64,000 bases of DNA from Cristatella mucedo (lineage: Eukaryota > Bryozoa > Phylactolaemata > Cristatellidae): NCBI GenBank assembly GCA_009760855.2, contig WPIO01000001.1, positions 7,063,001 to 7,127,000 of the forward strand, read 5' to 3'. Both the position numbers and the translations under genes were made by a program. This document shows, one piece after another, positions 46,274 through 64,000 of the stretch (the stretch's first letter is position 1; the number at the start of each line of letters is the position of its first letter). The notes beneath the pieces were generated by a model, which worked only from the letters and a program-made list of their open reading frames with translations, was not told where the DNA came from and did no database searches.

Positions 46274-49200
46274 TAAATATCTTGAGCTACCGAACACCTT
46301 AGCGGCTCCATTGCGTACCCTTTAAACTCTCGCAGGCCCGTCGTGCTTTCGTGATGTTACTCGCCATCTACCGGTGCCAATTCCACAAGCGACCATCAAA
46401 AAAAGTTATTGAGATGAATCGCTTCGAAGTAATGGCTGCGGCTTCAGGCGTTCGCAGCATAGACGGGCATCCGGCTGAGGCAGGCTTCGGGTTACACTGC
46501 TGAGGGGTTCTGAGAAAGCTGGAAACTCACCGCCGTACTCACTGAAAATTGCAGTGTCGCAGAGAATAAAGATTCAAACTGCCGAAGGAATTTTATTTAA
46601 AATTAAAGAAAGCGTTAGCGGTGCGTGCAAGGATGTATGGGTAGATAGCAGCTTACACCTTCTTGGTTATTTCGTTGATTTTCGACCTAAGCGCTTCGTC
46701 GGCTAACTGACTTGTCGGCTAACGACCTAAAGCCGCATTGAAGCGGCGTGCTAAATCGGCCTGATTATAGCTGCCGAGATATTTGTTGTTCGCAGTTCCT
46801 AAATGATAACGGCTCGGAACCGGTTCTATGTCGTCACGGTTAGGCAGTGTCGCAGCCGAAGTCATTTAGTAGGCAATATGTTTTGCCTTAACAGTTCAGC
46901 TGAGTTGTGCTCCAGGCTTTGTACGAGTACGAGAGTTGCTGTATGCCGTGACGGGTTTAGGACGCCGGTAACATACCGGCGCTGCCTAATAGACGTATCG
47001 ACGGAAATTGACTGGTATGTTAAGGTATTGGCGCTCTAGGCTGCTGCCGTGTTCCGCTAGCATTGGCGTACCGGCGTGAATTGCTGGTGCCCCTACAAGT
47101 AGCTAGCCACGATTTCAAGGCTCGGGGCTTTACCGGTACGGTGTATGTCGCGCGCCAGCAACGACTAGCGCCGCTACGAGCGCTATGTGTGAGGCCTAGT
47201 TCTGCCCGGACGTGGAAGCCGCTATATCCCATTTACACACAGTATACCGTTCACCATTCGGGTCTCTCGACCCGCATCTGGCTAACACTTTTACATGCCC
47301 AGGTAAGAATGGCACTCTTCACTTCTTTCTATATCGAGTAGTCCCTTCTGCAATGTCTCTGTCAGAGTGAACGTACTACACACGCAGTGACGGCCTGATA
47401 TTTCACAGCACGCCTGCGCATTGTGCGTCTCGCGGCTTTCCGCAATGCGAGGAGTTCAGGAGCTCCAGGAAATCGCAGCTACGAAGGCAGGCGAAGAGCG
47501 CTTCAGATCTTGCTACGGTTCTAACGAGTTGACCCACAGAACATTGCTTCATCACTCCGGCGGCTGCGGAAAGAGGTCGCGCGTTGGATAACACATCGCC
47601 CGCCAACTACGTCATATCCGGTGTATTACTACGCGCACTGCGTGCGCCGACCGCTATTCATACGGATTCCTGCCGTCATTCTTCGCATACTTGGCGCCGC
47701 GCGCCTTCGCGCACAGCTACTCTTATAGCGTAAGAAGGCCTGAAAACAAAAAGTTTAAAAATTACGTAAAGGTGCGTATAAATTTGAGGCCGTAATGCCC
47801 GTTCTGTGTGTGCCAACCGTGGAGTTGAATTGCATGAGTCGCGGCCACGCTTGTGGTATTGGAAGTATTCGCATAGTTGTCATAATTGACCAGCTACTTC
47901 CGTCATTGCCTTGTGTGAACGCCGCAGAGCCCGCTGGAACCGCGACACTGGTGCAGTTGGCATGCTTTGACCTGCCTGCTGTGCATGCGTTTATAGAAAA
48001 GCTGCCACACAAGGTCTGCACCCCAATGCGACTTACTGCCGCGTCGTTGGCTGAGCGCGCTATGTCGGGTACGAGAGCCTTCTGCCGCCCGTTAGCTCAG
48101 CTAACCGTTGTTGCTCATAACTTACTGTACGGATTGACTGGGTTGGCTTCTTCGTGCCCAGTGGTGATCAGCGCGTATCTCGTTCCGACCCTGGCCCTTT
48201 CGAGCGAGCGACTGGAGCGATCCGCCAAACGGACCGACCGTCGTTCCTTACTTAGTCATACCGCACGGCTGGAAGGGAGCGCAAAGATGCTTTAGACGAA
48301 TCGTCAGATGCGAGTAGACCAATATTTACCGGCGACTTCGCAGCGGTTTTACAGCCATGAGTTGGCTGCTGAGCCTGCCCGCCGCAGCTCGGTAGGGTTA
48401 GGGGGTCCTGGGGGGAGGGGGGAATTGTTATCCTGTTATACGGCGAGACCCCGATTTGTGTCGGACTAGCTTCCATCGCCAGTCGATTTTGAGCCAGCCT
48501 AGCCGTAGCGCCGATTTCTTGGTCCTCGTCGCTTTCTCAGTTACCGTCTGCCGGGGGGGGGGGGGTGAGTGTAAAACCAGGAGCTTGCGTATTTAGTCGT
48601 GATTACTTGAAGCCTGTTGCTGTCGTTGGAGGGGGCGGCTTCGTTATTAGCGCGTCAGTGAGGGAGGGCAAGCCAACCTACGTGTAGCGATCGGCAGAAC
48701 TGGCTTCGTGCCGGGCTGCTATCGGCTCCCGCCTGGGTGAGTGGTCGGTCGCGGTTGGCTGATCGCATGGCCAGTATTCGGTGACAGCTTACTCAATCAA
48801 CCTGCTGGTCGAGCGGGCGACGGGTGGCATCGTACTGCTGGGCTTTTCGGCAGATTAAACAGTCGGTTCCTGGTGCGAGTCGATACCATGCATACTGGCA
48901 ACTAGGTTTGCCCATGCCACATCGCCAGCATGTGCGTTTTACGATTTCCAATCCTTCTTTTCCCGATTTCCTCATCGTCGTCGGTCGGGCAGAGCTGCAG
49001 AAAAGGCAAGAGCTTGCTGCCTGCCGAGAGCTCTTCTTTATGTGCAAGGGGAATTGGGACGCCGGAAAGCTGAGCCATCCTGAAAGAGCCATTTGCTTGT
49101 CTATTTACCTTGCATTTCTGCACCCTGGCCGGGACACCAAAACGACGATTGCCGGCCGGCCCCAGTAGTGCCCAATGCAAACAGCTGCTGTTGGCTGTAG

Positions 49201-49489
49201 GCTGCCCCCTCCCTCTCGCAGCAGCTGGTGCCTTGCACTCTGGCTGGTGGCGGTTCGAACTGCGCCCTAGTTCAAGATTTCCAGCTACTTCGATAACGCT
49301 GCTTCATCTGTGTCCAGTGGGGAAAGCCGTCTGCATGCGCTACCCAAGCAGCAATGTTGGAACGGTGGGCAACGGGTTTCTTTTTTTCGGGGGGGGGGGG
49401 CTCGCTGTCGTGCTGCATGCCGTGGCAGCGCGTGAGCCATCGTCTGGCCGAGATTGACCTCTACTCGCATATCCTTCTCTGCACCTCAG

Positions 49490-63970
<14,481 letters not shown>

Positions 63971-64000
63971 GTACGAGCGTGCGGTATGCTGGCAGTGGTC

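Larger units (their letters stand above)
33100..49300. other. CpG-rich intergenic domain
   Basis: CG dinucleotides are visibly frequent here (for example 34100-34990, 35940-36190, 38680-39380, 41300-42060, 46300-48800) and sparse in 1000-32900 and 52000-63700. Besides the repeats listed separately I see no gene. Its long GC-rich ORFs (34366-34932, 38686-39225, 41477-42073) have low-complexity, Arg-rich products and look like by-products of composition. The right end probably includes the TEAD promoter. Confidence 0.55.

Overview
This is a window of animal nuclear DNA. It contains spliced genes with GT-AG introns, LINE, SINE and DNA-transposon debris, and many long microsatellites. No bacterial-style gene organisation is present. 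Two protein-coding genes can be reconstructed exon by exon, both on the + strand. The first is parvin, the integrin-linked adhesion adaptor with two calponin-homology domains; it has 11 exons between 1 and 27157 and only a few N-terminal residues appear to lie off the left edge. The second is a TEAD/Scalloped transcription factor, the DNA-binding partner of YAP/Yorkie in the Hippo pathway; 7 exons are visible between 49490 and 63970 and the 3' part runs off the right edge. Parvin residues resemble the arthropod protein somewhat more than the vertebrate one (for example the linker encoded at 17658-17716 and the stretch DWINDELADYRIIVKDIEEDLYDGQ). I therefore suggest a protostome invertebrate with large introns, but the sequence does not let me name the lineage.

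Layout. 1-27157: parvin, whose introns hold tRNA-derived SINE copies, 3' ends of an L2/CR1-like LINE and a few hairpins. 27158-33000: 3' flank with no gene I recognise. 33000-49000: intergenic DNA that is much richer in CpG, carrying a pogo/Tigger-like transposon remnant, LINE pieces, a perfect 20-bp tandem array, a perfect 31-bp hairpin and long TA, CTGT and CA microsatellites. 49490-64000: TEAD, with three (CT)n tracts of about 100 bp in its introns and flanked intronic repeats, including a palindromic double copy of a Tc1-like transposon end at 55060-56150.

What stands out. Parvin and TEAD lie in tandem on the same strand, as human PARVA and TEAD1 do on 11p15, which points to an old conserved linkage of an adhesion gene and a Hippo-pathway transcription factor. 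The repeats form a coherent system: a LINE whose 3' end holds a stem-loop, SINEs that carry the same 3' end behind a tRNA-like head, a second SINE type with a similar head but a different tail, and an unclassified element of about 230 bp with an (ATTAC)-type tail found three times, twice nested in other transposons. CpG is depleted across both gene bodies and retained at their 5' ends and between them, as expected of an invertebrate with gene-body methylation.
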